The notes under the pieces are model-generated. The model ran no database searches. It was not told the DNA's origin and was given only the letters and a program-made list of their open reading frames with translations. The position numbers were made by a program, and so were the translations under genes. Below are positions 25,781 through 34,290 of a stretch of 45,666 nt of DNA, piece by piece. Positions within the stretch are counted from its first letter, which is position 1. Every line of letters begins with the position of its first letter. The stretch spans positions 1-45,666 of the forward strand of contig NZ_JACNEP010000023.1 of the NCBI RefSeq assembly GCF_014270035.1, in the 5' to 3' direction. This stretch comes from Neptunicella marina. GTDB lineage: Bacteria > Pseudomonadota > Gammaproteobacteria > Enterobacterales > Alteromonadaceae.

Positions 25781-27058
25781 ATGGAAAATGTCGCTAACAC
25801 CGCAGCTCATACTGATCAAAAACAGTATCAACTGCCATTGGCTATTTTAACCAGTTTGTTTTTTATGTGGGGTTTCATTACCTGTTTAAACGATATTCTG
25901 ATCCCACATTTAAAAGCGGTTTTTGAACTTAGTTACTTTCAGGCGATGACTGTAAATACGGCATTTTTTGGTGCCTATGCCATTGTCTCTTACCCTGCAG
26001 GTGCCTATGTTAAAAAGGTCGGTTATCAGCGCGGTATTGTAACAGGCTTAACCATTGCTGGTGTTGGTTGTCTGATGTTCTATCCTGCCGCTTCGACTCA
26101 AGTCTTTGGATTGTTTTTATTATCGTTGTTTGTTTTGGCAGCTGGTATCACTGTTTTACAGGTATCGGCTAACCCATACGTTACGCGCTTAGGCCCTGTG
26201 CGTACCGCATCAAGCCGTTTAACCTTAACCCAGGCTTTTAATTCTTTGGGCACCACATTGGCGCCATTTTTTGGTGCAGCGTTTATTTTTTCAGTAGCAA
26301 CTGTTGCATCCGCTGAGTTAGCAACGATGTCGGCAGAAAGTGTGGAAGCTTATAAAGCGTCACAAGCAGCATCTGTGCAATTACCTTACATTATTTTAGC
26401 GACGGCTTTATTTGTGCTGGCGATTATATTTTCACGTTTAAATTTGCCCGTTATTGAAGAAGAACAACATGATCCTGAATTAGCGAAAGGTGGCTTTAAA
26501 GCCGCACTTAAACACTCACATTTATTATTTGGGGTGATTGGTATTTTTGTTTATGTTGGTGGTGAAGTTACCATTGGGAGTCTATTAGTAAATTTCTTTG
26601 CTGAGCCAAGCATTGCCGGATTAGCGGAAAAAGAGGCATCTGCATTGGTAAGTTATTACTGGGGCGGCGCTATGGTTGGCCGTTTTGTTGGCGCGGCAGT
26701 AATGACCAAAGTATCTCCCCGCGCAGTTTTAACCTTCAATGCATTGGCAGTTGTAGTTTTAGTACTAACCGCGATGAATACATCTGGTTCTACTGCTATG
26801 TGGGCAATTTTGGCTGTGGGTTTATTTAATTCTATTATGTTCCCAACCATTTTTAGTTTGGCGATTGAGCGTTTAGGTCCGTTGGCGAGTGTGGGGTCAG
26901 GTTTGTTATGTGTGGCAATTTTTGGTGGTGCGGTTATTCCACCAATTCAGGGGTTGATAGCAGACCTTCACGGTATTCAATTCAGCTTCATTTTGCCGGT
27001 ACTTTGTTATATTTACATTGCCTGGTACGGATTTTCGGGTAGTAAATTGAAAGACTAA
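25781..27058 (+). CDS. Sugar MFS transporter, FucP/GluP (fucose or glucose/galactose) family
   Basis: A 425-residue, 12-helix permease; ATG at 25781 with AAGAAGAG upstream (a TTG at 25775 is less likely). FFMWGFITCLNDILIPHLK in the first helix, GAYAIVSYPAGAYVKKVGYQ, VLQVSANPYVTRLGP, and TQAFNSLGTTLAPFFGA are signature segments of the FHS (fucose-galactose-glucose:H+) symporters. It probably imports glucose or a related hexose with protons, fitting the beta-glucosidase next door; the exact sugar cannot be read from sequence. A LacI-type palindrome lies just upstream and a terminator at 27076. Confidence 0.92.
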   Translation: MENVANTAAHTDQKQYQLPLAILTSLFFMWGFITCLNDILIPHLKAVFELSYFQAMTVNTAFFGAYAIVSYPAGAYVKKVGYQRGIVTGLTIAGVGCLMFYPAASTQVFGLFLLSLFVLAAGITVLQVSANPYVTRLGPVRTASSRLTLTQAFNSLGTTLAPFFGAAFIFSVATVASAELATMSAESVEAYKASQAASVQLPYIILATALFVLAIIFSRLNLPVIEEEQHDPELAKGGFKAALKHSHLLFGVIGIFVYVGGEVTIGSLLVNFFAEPSIAGLAEKEASALVSYYWGGAMVGRFVGAAVMTKVSPRAVLTFNALAVVVLVLTAMNTSGSTAMWAILAVGLFNSIMFPTIFSLAIERLGPLASVGSGLLCVAIFGGAVIPPIQGLIADLHGIQFSFILPVLCYIYIAWYGFSGSKLKD

Positions 27059-27075
27059 TATCAAAACAGAACTTA

Positions 27076-27103
27076 AAAAGCCGGACTCAGTTCCGGCTTT
27101 TTA
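27076..27103. terminator. Bidirectional terminator between permease and cyclophilin genes
   Basis: A 10-bp stem (AAAAGCCGGA 27076-27085, TCCGGCTTTT 27092-27101) between convergent genes, with A- and T-runs on its flanks. Confidence 0.9.
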
Positions 27104-27122
27104 ATTTAGTAAAGCAGGTGCT

Positions 27123-27728
27123 TTACTGACTGATAGTGATGGACTCAATTACTACTGGCTCAGCTAAAATCTGACCCGCCGTATAGGCGTCTTCACTTTT
27201 TTCAGTTGCAGTAATTTGATGAATCTTTTTAATCACGCTCATGCCTTTTGTTACCTGGCCAAAGGCTGCAAATCCCTGACCGTCTTTGTTACGTTGCCCC
27301 GCGAAATCTAACGATGGTTGATTACCTATACAGATAAAAAATGCAGAGGTTGCGGTGTTGGGGGTATCGCGTGCCATAGAAATGGTGCCGTCTAAGTGTC
27401 TAAGGCCTGTTTGTTGCGTGGTTTCCAGTTCTACCGGTTCAAAGTCTTTAAATTCAGGGTTGGCGCCACCTTGGATCACTTCTATTTTCGGGGAGCCATT
27501 GTCATTATCTTTACGTACAACACGATATATTTGTCCCTGATTAAATGCCCCGGCTTCAATATATTTAATAAAATTTGCCACGGTTTTAGGGGCTTTATCT
27601 TCATATAGGTTCAGTTCAACCGCCCCCATATTGGTGGTCATGGTAATGTGAGTGGTGGCAAACGCCTGAGACAAGCTAGCCAGAGTCAGCAAACAACTGG
27701 TGGTAAGAGTTAAGGTTAGTTTTTTCAC
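27123..27728 (-). CDS. Periplasmic cyclophilin-type peptidyl-prolyl isomerase
   Basis: A 201-residue protein with a signal peptide (KKLTLTLTTSCLLTLASLSQAFA, cleaved after Ala25). The cyclophilin domain follows: EDKAPKTVANFIKYIEAG, IYRVVRKDND, VIQGGANPEF, HLDGTISMARDTPNTATSAF and FFICIGNQPSLDF. It assists folding of exported proteins by isomerising Xaa-Pro bonds; PpiA is the closest known type. Single gene, convergent with the permease and divergent from the M20 hydrolase. Confidence 0.92.
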   Translation of the reverse strand: MKKLTLTLTTSCLLTLASLSQAFATTHITMTTNMGAVELNLYEDKAPKTVANFIKYIEAGAFNQGQIYRVVRKDNDNGSPKIEVIQGGANPEFKDFEPVELETTQQTGLRHLDGTISMARDTPNTATSAFFICIGNQPSLDFAGQRNKDGQGFAAFGQVTKGMSVIKKIHQITATEKSEDAYTAGQILAEPVVIESITISQ

Positions 27729-27838
27729 ACTAAAATCCTGCTGTGATAGAAAAGATTATTAGAGCTTACCCTGTTGTATTGCCCTAAGCTATTGTATAAA
27801 CGAATGAAGTTGCCCAATAAAAACAAAAGGACTGATAA

Positions 27839-29122
27839 ATGAAAAAGTGGCTGGCTTACCCTTTATTGCTTTGCTGCATGACTGCAAGTGCGCAAGACGT
27901 TCGTGATGCAGCAGCAAAATTGCAAGATCAAGTGGTGAAATGGCGACGTCATTTTCATCAACACCCCGAATTATCCAATCGTGAATTTGCCACAGCTAAA
28001 TACGTGGCGAATTATCTTAAAAAGCTTGGTTTAGAGGTCAAAACCGGTGTCGCCCATACAGGTGTGGTCGCTGTGCTGGATTCTGGAAATCCTGGGCCCA
28101 CTGTGGCGTTGCGTGCCGATATGGATGCACTGCCAGTTAAAGAAATGAACGAGCTGCCATTTCGTTCGCAAGCTATGGGTGGATACAACGGAAAAAGCGT
28201 GCCTGTGATGCACGCTTGTGGTCACGATACGCATATCGCAATGTTAATGGGCGCGGCCACTATATTGAGTGAAAACAAAAGCAGTTTGCAGGGTAAGGTT
28301 AAATTTGTGTTCCAACCCGCCGAAGAGGGCGTGCCAGCCGGTGAACGTGGCGGTGCCGAATTGATGGTGGAGCAGGGCGTGATGCAGGGGGTAGATGTGG
28401 TGTTTGGTTTGCACATTAGCTCTGATTTAGATGTAGGGTCGGTTGAATACCGAGATGGCGGCATTATGGCCGGTGTTGACCCTTTTAAAATTGTGATTAA
28501 AGGCAAACAATCACACGGTGCTTATCCCTGGCAAAGTGTCGACCCTATCGTGACGTCTGCGCAGGTGATTATGGGGTTGCAAACTATTGTTAGTCGCGAA
28601 ATCAAGTTGTTAGACAACGCCGCGGTTGTAACTGTCGGTTCCATCCATGGTGGCGTACGCAGCAACATTATTCCGGATAAGGTCGAAATGCTGGGTACCA
28701 TTCGTACTTTAAATCCTGTAGCACGTAACAAGGTTTATCAAAGCCTGCCAAATAAAGTTGAGCATATTGCTGCCAGTATGGGCGCTGAGGCTGAAGTAAC
28801 TTTGCCGTTAGAGCAGAGCTATCCCATCACGTATAACGATCCTGCTTTGATGTCAAAAATGTTACCTACATTAAAACGCACAGCTGGTGAGGAACATACT
28901 TTGTATACGCAGGCTGTAACCGGTGCTGAAGACTTTTCTTTTTTCCAACAACAAGTTCCAGGCTTATATTTATTTGTGGGCGGTAAAGCCTTGGATATGC
29001 CACGAGAAAAAGCGCCTGATCACCACACGCCTTATTTTGTTATCGATGAGTCGGGTATGCAGTTAGGTGTGGAATTACTGACAAACTTAACCCTTGATTA
29101 CATGAAATCTGCAAAACACTAG
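27839..29122 (+). CDS. Exported M20-family amidohydrolase (hippurate hydrolase/aminoacylase-like)
   Basis: A 427-residue metallohydrolase with signal peptide (MKKWLAYPLLLCCMTASAQ). Metal-binding motifs are HACGHDTHIAM (with His129, Asp130 and His132) and QPAEEG (Glu162-Glu163). HFHQHPELSNRE and LRADMDALPV are typical of the M20D subfamily (HipO, IAA-amino acid hydrolases, aminoacylases). A dimerisation domain (~190-310) follows. It probably cleaves N-acyl amino acids in the periplasm. AAAAGGAC precedes the ATG. The YtcJ-like hydrolase gene follows after 8 bases, so the pair forms an operon. Confidence 0.9.
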   Translation: MKKWLAYPLLLCCMTASAQDVRDAAAKLQDQVVKWRRHFHQHPELSNREFATAKYVANYLKKLGLEVKTGVAHTGVVAVLDSGNPGPTVALRADMDALPVKEMNELPFRSQAMGGYNGKSVPVMHACGHDTHIAMLMGAATILSENKSSLQGKVKFVFQPAEEGVPAGERGGAELMVEQGVMQGVDVVFGLHISSDLDVGSVEYRDGGIMAGVDPFKIVIKGKQSHGAYPWQSVDPIVTSAQVIMGLQTIVSREIKLLDNAAVVTVGSIHGGVRSNIIPDKVEMLGTIRTLNPVARNKVYQSLPNKVEHIAASMGAEAEVTLPLEQSYPITYNDPALMSKMLPTLKRTAGEEHTLYTQAVTGAEDFSFFQQQVPGLYLFVGGKALDMPREKAPDHHTPYFVIDESGMQLGVELLTNLTLDYMKSAKH

Positions 29123-29130
29123 GACTAATA

Positions 29131-30792
29131 ATGAAAAAATTTAACACTGTTTTGGCGATTGGGGCGGCGTTACTGTCGGCAGCGCCTCAAGCAATGGCCG
29201 CAGACTTAATATATAACTTTAAAGGCTATGGATTTGAACCTGACCGTTCGCTGGTTTCGTTTAACACTATGCTGGTGGAAAACGGCAAAGTGCTGGACCG
29301 GGGCAACGCAGACTTACTCAAAAAATATCCGGATGCCAGCCGTCAAGACATGCAGGGTAAAACAATTCTGCCGGGATTAATTGATGCTCATGGCCATTTT
29401 ATGGGGCTGGGGCAAAGTTTACTGGCGGTTGATGTGCGGGATATTAGATCAGAACAACAAACAGTGGCCAAAACCCTTCAATTTGCAGAGGTACATCCTG
29501 AATTGGAATGGGTGACAGGCCGGGGCTGGAATCAGGTTCTGTGGCCGGATAAACAGTTTCCCAGCAAAACCAGTCTGGATGAGTTTATTAGTAACCGTCC
29601 TGTGGTACTGGAGCGTATCGACGGGCATGCAGTTTGGGCAAATAGTCTGGCCTTGAAAAAGGCAGGAATCAGCAAAGATACGCTCGACCCTCCCGGTGGG
29701 CAATTACTGCGTGATGCCAGTGGTGAGCCCACCGGGGTACTCATCGATAATGCCATGGATATATTACGCGAGCATATGCCGGCCGACACGCCGCAACAGT
29801 TGCAGCAGCAGTTTGACGCTGCACAGCAACACCTTCTTGAGTTGGGCATTACCTCAATGCATGATGCGGGTACTGAAAAGGCAGCCTATGACTTCTATCT
29901 TGATGCACTTGAGCAGCGCAAATTTAAAATGCGAATTTATGCCATGCTGGCAGGCTGGGATGCTCAGTTTAAAAGTATGCTGGACAAGGGGTTTATTACT
30001 GATCCCGAAGATATGTTATCTATTCGTAGTGTCAAACTGGTTGCGGATGGCGCGTTGGGTAGTCGTGGCGCAGCATTGCTTAAACCCTATGACGATGATC
30101 CACACAATAATGGATTAATGGTTACCAGTGAAAAGCAACTAAGTGAATTGTTACCTGAATTGGTTAAACGTGACTACCAGGTCAATATTCATGCGATTGG
30201 TGACAAGGCTAACCATGTGGCGTTAAATCAGTTTGCTGCGGTGCGCGACGTATCAAAAGCCAGGCACTTACGGCATCGTATTGAGCATGCGCAAATTATT
30301 GCACTGGAGGATATTCCGCGTTTTAAATCACTGGATATCATAGCGTCTATGCAACCCACCCACGCCACCAGCGATAAAAACATGGCAGGTGATCGTATTG
30401 GCGAACAACGTTTAGCTGGCGCGTATGCGTGGCAGACCTTGTTAAAGCAAGGCACTTTGATAGCTGCAGGGTCGGATTTTCCAGTTGAGTTAGCTAATCC
30501 GTTTTATGGCATTCACGCTGCGGTAACCCGCCAGGATCGTGATAATCAGCCGCCAGGGGGCTGGCGACCGCAAGAAAAGATGACGTTGGAACAAGCACTA
30601 CGCGCTTTTACCATTGACGCGGCTTATGCGGGCTATCAGGAAAAAGTCATCGGCGGATTGTCCAAAAATCAGTGGGCTGATTTTGTGGTAATTGATCGTG
30701 ATATTTTTGCCATTCCTGAACAGGATTTATGGAAAGTACAAGTATTGCAAACCTGGGTCGCAGGTAAGCAGCAGTATAATAAAGCGCTGTAG
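29131..30792 (+). CDS. Exported amidohydrolase, YtcJ-like (amidohydrolase 3 family)
   Basis: A 553-residue protein with signal peptide cleaved near MAA-D25. LPGLIDAHGHFMGLGQSL gives the metal ligands His87 and His89. Later motifs are VKLVADGALGSRGAAL, VNIHAIGDKAN, RIEHAQII and AAGSDFPVELANPF. This is the amidohydrolase-3 group, which acts on N-acyl or cyclic amide substrates; the substrate is not known. It is the second gene of an operon with the M20 peptidase, suggesting joint breakdown of an amide-linked compound outside the cytoplasm. The stop is 21 bases from the convergent mgsA stop. Confidence 0.88.
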   Translation: MKKFNTVLAIGAALLSAAPQAMAADLIYNFKGYGFEPDRSLVSFNTMLVENGKVLDRGNADLLKKYPDASRQDMQGKTILPGLIDAHGHFMGLGQSLLAVDVRDIRSEQQTVAKTLQFAEVHPELEWVTGRGWNQVLWPDKQFPSKTSLDEFISNRPVVLERIDGHAVWANSLALKKAGISKDTLDPPGGQLLRDASGEPTGVLIDNAMDILREHMPADTPQQLQQQFDAAQQHLLELGITSMHDAGTEKAAYDFYLDALEQRKFKMRIYAMLAGWDAQFKSMLDKGFITDPEDMLSIRSVKLVADGALGSRGAALLKPYDDDPHNNGLMVTSEKQLSELLPELVKRDYQVNIHAIGDKANHVALNQFAAVRDVSKARHLRHRIEHAQIIALEDIPRFKSLDIIASMQPTHATSDKNMAGDRIGEQRLAGAYAWQTLLKQGTLIAAGSDFPVELANPFYGIHAAVTRQDRDNQPPGGWRPQEKMTLEQALRAFTIDAAYAGYQEKVIGGLSKNQWADFVVIDRDIFAIPEQDLWKVQVLQTWVAGKQQYNKAL

Positions 30793-30801
30793 CGAGGTAA
30801 T

Positions 30802-30832
30802 GGAAATACCTGCTTAATAAGTAGGTATTTCC
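30802..30832. repeat. Inverted repeat at the mgsA 3' end
   Basis: A perfect 10-bp repeat (GGAAATACCT 30802-30811, AGGTATTTCC 30823-30832) spanning the mgsA stop codon between convergent genes. It could act as a bidirectional stop signal but has no long T-run. Confidence 0.5.
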
Positions 30833-31221
30833 CGTTTGTAATGCATATGCTCAAGAGACTGAATGCCAAACATTAAATCGGCACTGGCACGATTACAGGC
30901 TACCGGAATATTCCATACCGAGCATAATCGCAATAAAGCTTTGACGTCGGGATCATGTGGGGCTGGATTAAGCGGATCCCAGAAAAATACCAGCGCATCT
31001 AATTTGCCTTCAGAAATCAGCGCACCGATTTGCTGATCACCACCTAGCGGACCACTTTTAAATTTATGCACGGGTTGGTTTAGCGCATTCTCCACTAAAC
31101 CACCTGTTGTGCCCGTAGCAACCAGTTTATGCGGTTCAAGTAAGGCTTTATGTGTGGTTGCCCAGTCGATTAGTTCTTGTTTTTTATGATCATGTGCGAC
31201 CAGCGCAATGGTTTTTTGCAT
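30814..31221 (-). CDS. mgsA: Methylglyoxal synthase
   Basis: A 135-residue protein from the ATG at 31221 ([14 protein letters not shown]); an ATG at 31245 has no family support. TGTTGGLV binds phosphate, [15 protein letters not shown] holds catalytic Asp62, and [20 protein letters not shown] is a conserved block. It turns dihydroxyacetone phosphate into methylglyoxal when sugar phosphates accumulate. Length slightly below the ~150 residues of E. coli MgsA. Single gene. Confidence 0.96.
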   Translation of the reverse strand: MQKTIALVAHDHKKQELIDWATTHKALLEPHKLVATGTTGGLVENALNQPVHKFKSGPLGGDQQIGALISEGKLDALVFFWDPLNPAPHDPDVKALLRLCSVWNIPVACNRASADLMFGIQSLEHMHYKREIPTY

Positions 31222-31278
31222 GATGACAATTCCCCTGCAATGCAAAATGCGTCAAACAGGGGAGTATTCAAGCAAAGT

Positions 31279-32793
31279 TCATCGCCTGATGCTAGCAAAT
31301 AAAGCACTCAATCCTTTGCGTTTTTTCACTGGCAACGGATTAAACTGGCTTAAGGTTGTGAGATCTGTTTGGCAAATCTCGGATACAAAGTCTCCACAAC
31401 AGGGATCAAAACGATAATCCTGCTGCCACTGCCCAATATTACCGGCAATCTGGCGTACCGCATTGACTATGTAATGCGCCTCTTCATCACTGCTGGTGGG
31501 GTGGAGAGATAATCTTACCCAGCCGGGTTTTTCTGTTAAATCACCAGAGTCGATTTTACTGGTTATGGATTGGGATTTATTTTGATCCACATTCAGCAGA
31601 ATATGACCATAGGTGCCGGCACAGGAACAGCCGCCACGACTTTGAATGCCAAATTTGTCGTTCAGTAAACGCACAATCAGATTGTAGTGTACGTTGGGGA
31701 TATAAAATGACACTACACACAGGCGCTCACGTTTAGTTGGTTCAAGCATAACCACCTGGGGGATTGTATCCAGACCCGACATCAGTATTTTCACTAACTG
31801 TTGTTCACGCGCAGCAATTTTCTCAGTTCCCATCTGCTCTTTTAGCTTGATAGCTAACGCGGCCTTAATGGTTTGTAAAAACGGCGGCGTGCCGCCGTCT
31901 TCTCGTACCTCAATATCATCAATAAATCCCTGGCCACCCCATGGGTTAGTCCAGCTAACTGTGCCGCCACCCGGTTGATCCGGAATTTTATTGGTATACA
32001 GGTTGCGGTTAAACAACATCACACCACTGCTACCTGGCCCACCTAAAAACTTGTGTGGTGAGAAGAATATGGCGTCCAGGTGTTGAAGTGGATCCTGTGG
32101 ATGCATATCGATGTCAACATAAGGCGCGGAACAGGCAAAATCGACAAAACATAAGCCGTTATGCTGATGCATAATCGCAGCAAGTTGATGGTAATCGGTT
32201 TTTATTCCGGTAACGTTACTACAAGCAGTAAAAGATCCAATTTTTAACGGGCGCTGTTCGTATTGTTTTAATAACGACTGCAAGTGATGGGTGCAAGGCA
32301 ATCCTTGTTCGTTTGGGCGGACCACCTCAACCGTCACATCACAGGTATTCCAGGTTGTCTGATTGGAGTGATGCTCCATATGGGTAATAAAAACAACCGG
32401 CTTTTCCTGTTCGTTCAGTTGAATTCTATCCTGCCATTTTTCACTGGAGCGTAATCCCAACATGCGTTGCAGCTTATTGATAACGGTTGTCATGCCTGAT
32501 CCCGCACAAATCAATACATCATTGGCATTCGCATTTACATGCTGCTTAATTATTTTTTGCGCATCATGATACGCCTGAGTCATGGTGGTGCCGGTCAGGT
32601 TGGTTTCTGTATGTGTATTGGCAACATAAGGCCCGAGCTGCTGACTGATGAATTCTTCTATTGGTTGATACAGGCGACCACTGGCGGTCCAGTCCGCATA
32701 AATAATTTTTTGCTTATGAGTTTGAAGCTTATGTGTAAGTTGATCGCCTACTATGTGTTGTCTGAAAGGTAAAAAATACTCATATATACTCAT
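31279..32793 (-). CDS. Class V aminotransferase (cysteine desulfurase/selenocysteine lyase-like)
   Basis: A 504-residue PLP enzyme. THMEHHSNQTTW, SFTACSNVTGIKTD, and FVDFACSAPYVDIDM are cofactor-binding segments; Lys248 in SPHKFLGGPGSSG forms the Schiff base. The C-terminal SRGGCSCAGTYGH carries Cys residues where desulfurases have their active Cys. The protein is ~100 residues longer than housekeeping IscS or SufS, so it belongs to a distinct class V group whose substrate I cannot name. It follows the Lrp/AsnC gene on the same strand after 97 bases, so that regulator may control it. Confidence 0.82.
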   Translation of the reverse strand: MSIYEYFLPFRQHIVGDQLTHKLQTHKQKIIYADWTASGRLYQPIEEFISQQLGPYVANTHTETNLTGTTMTQAYHDAQKIIKQHVNANANDVLICAGSGMTTVINKLQRMLGLRSSEKWQDRIQLNEQEKPVVFITHMEHHSNQTTWNTCDVTVEVVRPNEQGLPCTHHLQSLLKQYEQRPLKIGSFTACSNVTGIKTDYHQLAAIMHQHNGLCFVDFACSAPYVDIDMHPQDPLQHLDAIFFSPHKFLGGPGSSGVMLFNRNLYTNKIPDQPGGGTVSWTNPWGGQGFIDDIEVREDGGTPPFLQTIKAALAIKLKEQMGTEKIAAREQQLVKILMSGLDTIPQVVMLEPTKRERLCVVSFYIPNVHYNLIVRLLNDKFGIQSRGGCSCAGTYGHILLNVDQNKSQSITSKIDSGDLTEKPGWVRLSLHPTSSDEEAHYIVNAVRQIAGNIGQWQQDYRFDPCCGDFVSEICQTDLTTLSQFNPLPVKKRKGLSALFASIRR

Positions 32794-32890
32794 AACGCCG
32801 CCTCGTTCATTAAAACGGCGATATGATAAAATAATATTTCTAATATGTATATTGTTGTGGAATTAAATTCCTGATTTTTGTGTTTTTATG

Positions 32891-33346
32891 CTACATATGA
32901 GTTAGAGGAAGTTGGGTGGTTGACTTAATGGTTTCCATGACGAAGCTGGCGCTTACATCATTTAAATCAGCTTCGATCAGTTTTTTATAAAGCGCATCAT
33001 AACCCTGCATATCAGGCACAACAGCATGTAATAAGTAATCCAGCTCGCCACTCATTCGGTACACACCGATCACTTCAGCAATGTCGGTGACAATGGAACA
33101 AAATTTCTCATACCAGTCATTATTGTGTTGATTTGTTTTAATTGAGATAAAAACCGGTAAACCTAAATTGAGTTTATCTTTATTGAGTAATGTAACGGTA
33201 CCAAGCACATAACCATCTTCTTCCAGTTTTTGCATACGACGCCAGCAAGCCGTTTTGGACAAGCCTACTTTCTCAGCGACTTCAGCTACCGACAGACTTG
33301 CGTCGGTTTGCAGCGTTTGCAGAATTTGTTTGTCAAGATTGTCCAT
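32891..33346 (-). CDS. Lrp/AsnC-family transcriptional regulator
   Basis: A 151-residue protein starting at the ATG at 33346 (MDNLDKQILQTLQTDA), with GGTAGG 7 bases upstream. The N-terminal winged helix (SVAEVAEKVGLSKTACWRRMQKLEEDGYV) is followed by the RAM ligand-binding domain, with GEYDYLL-type segment SGELDYLLHAVVPDM. Lrp-type proteins respond to amino acids. The class V aminotransferase gene lies just downstream on the same strand and is the most likely target besides itself (inference). Confidence 0.92.
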   Translation of the reverse strand: MDNLDKQILQTLQTDASLSVAEVAEKVGLSKTACWRRMQKLEEDGYVLGTVTLLNKDKLNLGLPVFISIKTNQHNNDWYEKFCSIVTDIAEVIGVYRMSGELDYLLHAVVPDMQGYDALYKKLIEADLNDVSASFVMETIKSTTQLPLTHM

Positions 33347-33559
33347 AAACATGCCTACCAAAGATTAAACTAGTTAAAAAATAATCAGAAATACTTATCA
33401 ACTGATATAACTGGGTGTAAAATAACATACATAAGTGCATCTCATTGTTAGATGCGAAGTACCAAGCGATGCAGTATAACCTGTTGTTGTAAAAATATTT
33501 TTGCCATTTATGGTTGTACTTGGCTGCTAGCTTTTAAATTTTTAACAGGATGAATAAAG

Positions 33560-34228
33560 ATGTTAAAGAAGTTATTGCCAGTTGTGTGCCTGTTTTTGGC
33601 AATAAATGCCAATGCGACCTTAATTGTAGATACAGGCGAACCAGTGCCTGATGACGTTGGTGCGTCGCAACCTACCTATAACAATGACTCTTACAACTTT
33701 TATTATGGCCAGTACTTTGCCGGTATGTTTGGCATTGAAGAAGATTATTTACTGAATTCAATTGAGGGTTTTTTCTCAAATAATTCCGGTTTTACTGGTG
33801 ATGTTGTTGTATCGATTTTAAGTGATGATTTTTTCTATCCCGGGGAAACCTTGTTTTCCGGCGTAGTGTCATTGGCTGCTAATGCATCGATGGGGTGGTA
33901 TGGCATTACTGGGTTAGATTGGTTGTTAACTGCCGGCGACTACTGGGTATCTTTTGTACCTAAGTTGATGGACGCTGGTGCAAACCAGTCTGTGCACGGC
34001 CTGTTACCAACCTCGGCACGCGGTACCATGGATGAATATATTGTTGGTTATGAAGACGGTTGGTCGCCTAGTTTAGTGCCCTACAATAATGCATTTTTGC
34101 CAGGTGTGAGAATTGATGGTGATATTAATACTGAACCTAACCCTAATCCGGTTCCAGAATCTTCCATCTTGTTATTATTTGTAATCGGCCTGCTAAGTTT
34201 GAAGACTTTTAATACAAAACGCGCATAA
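33560..34228 (+). CDS. PEP-CTERM-type exported protein
   Basis: A 222-residue protein with a signal peptide (MLKKLLPVVCLFLAINANA). The middle is Gly/Asn/Tyr-rich and beta-structured with no recognised domain. The C-terminus has the PEP-CTERM layout: a PNPNPVPESS motif (VPE-type), a hydrophobic helix (ILLLFVIGLLSL), and a short basic end (KTFNTKRA). Such proteins are processed by exosortase; no exosortase gene is in this window. The neighbour 62 bases downstream is a surface lipoprotein. Confidence 0.8.
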   Translation: MLKKLLPVVCLFLAINANATLIVDTGEPVPDDVGASQPTYNNDSYNFYYGQYFAGMFGIEEDYLLNSIEGFFSNNSGFTGDVVVSILSDDFFYPGETLFSGVVSLAANASMGWYGITGLDWLLTAGDYWVSFVPKLMDAGANQSVHGLLPTSARGTMDEYIVGYEDGWSPSLVPYNNAFLPGVRIDGDINTEPNPNPVPESSILLLFVIGLLSLKTFNTKRA

Positions 34229-34290
34229 TGGAAACTCAATTTATGAAGACACCAAGCCTTCATAACGTGTCTTAACATGGAGAGTTTCTA

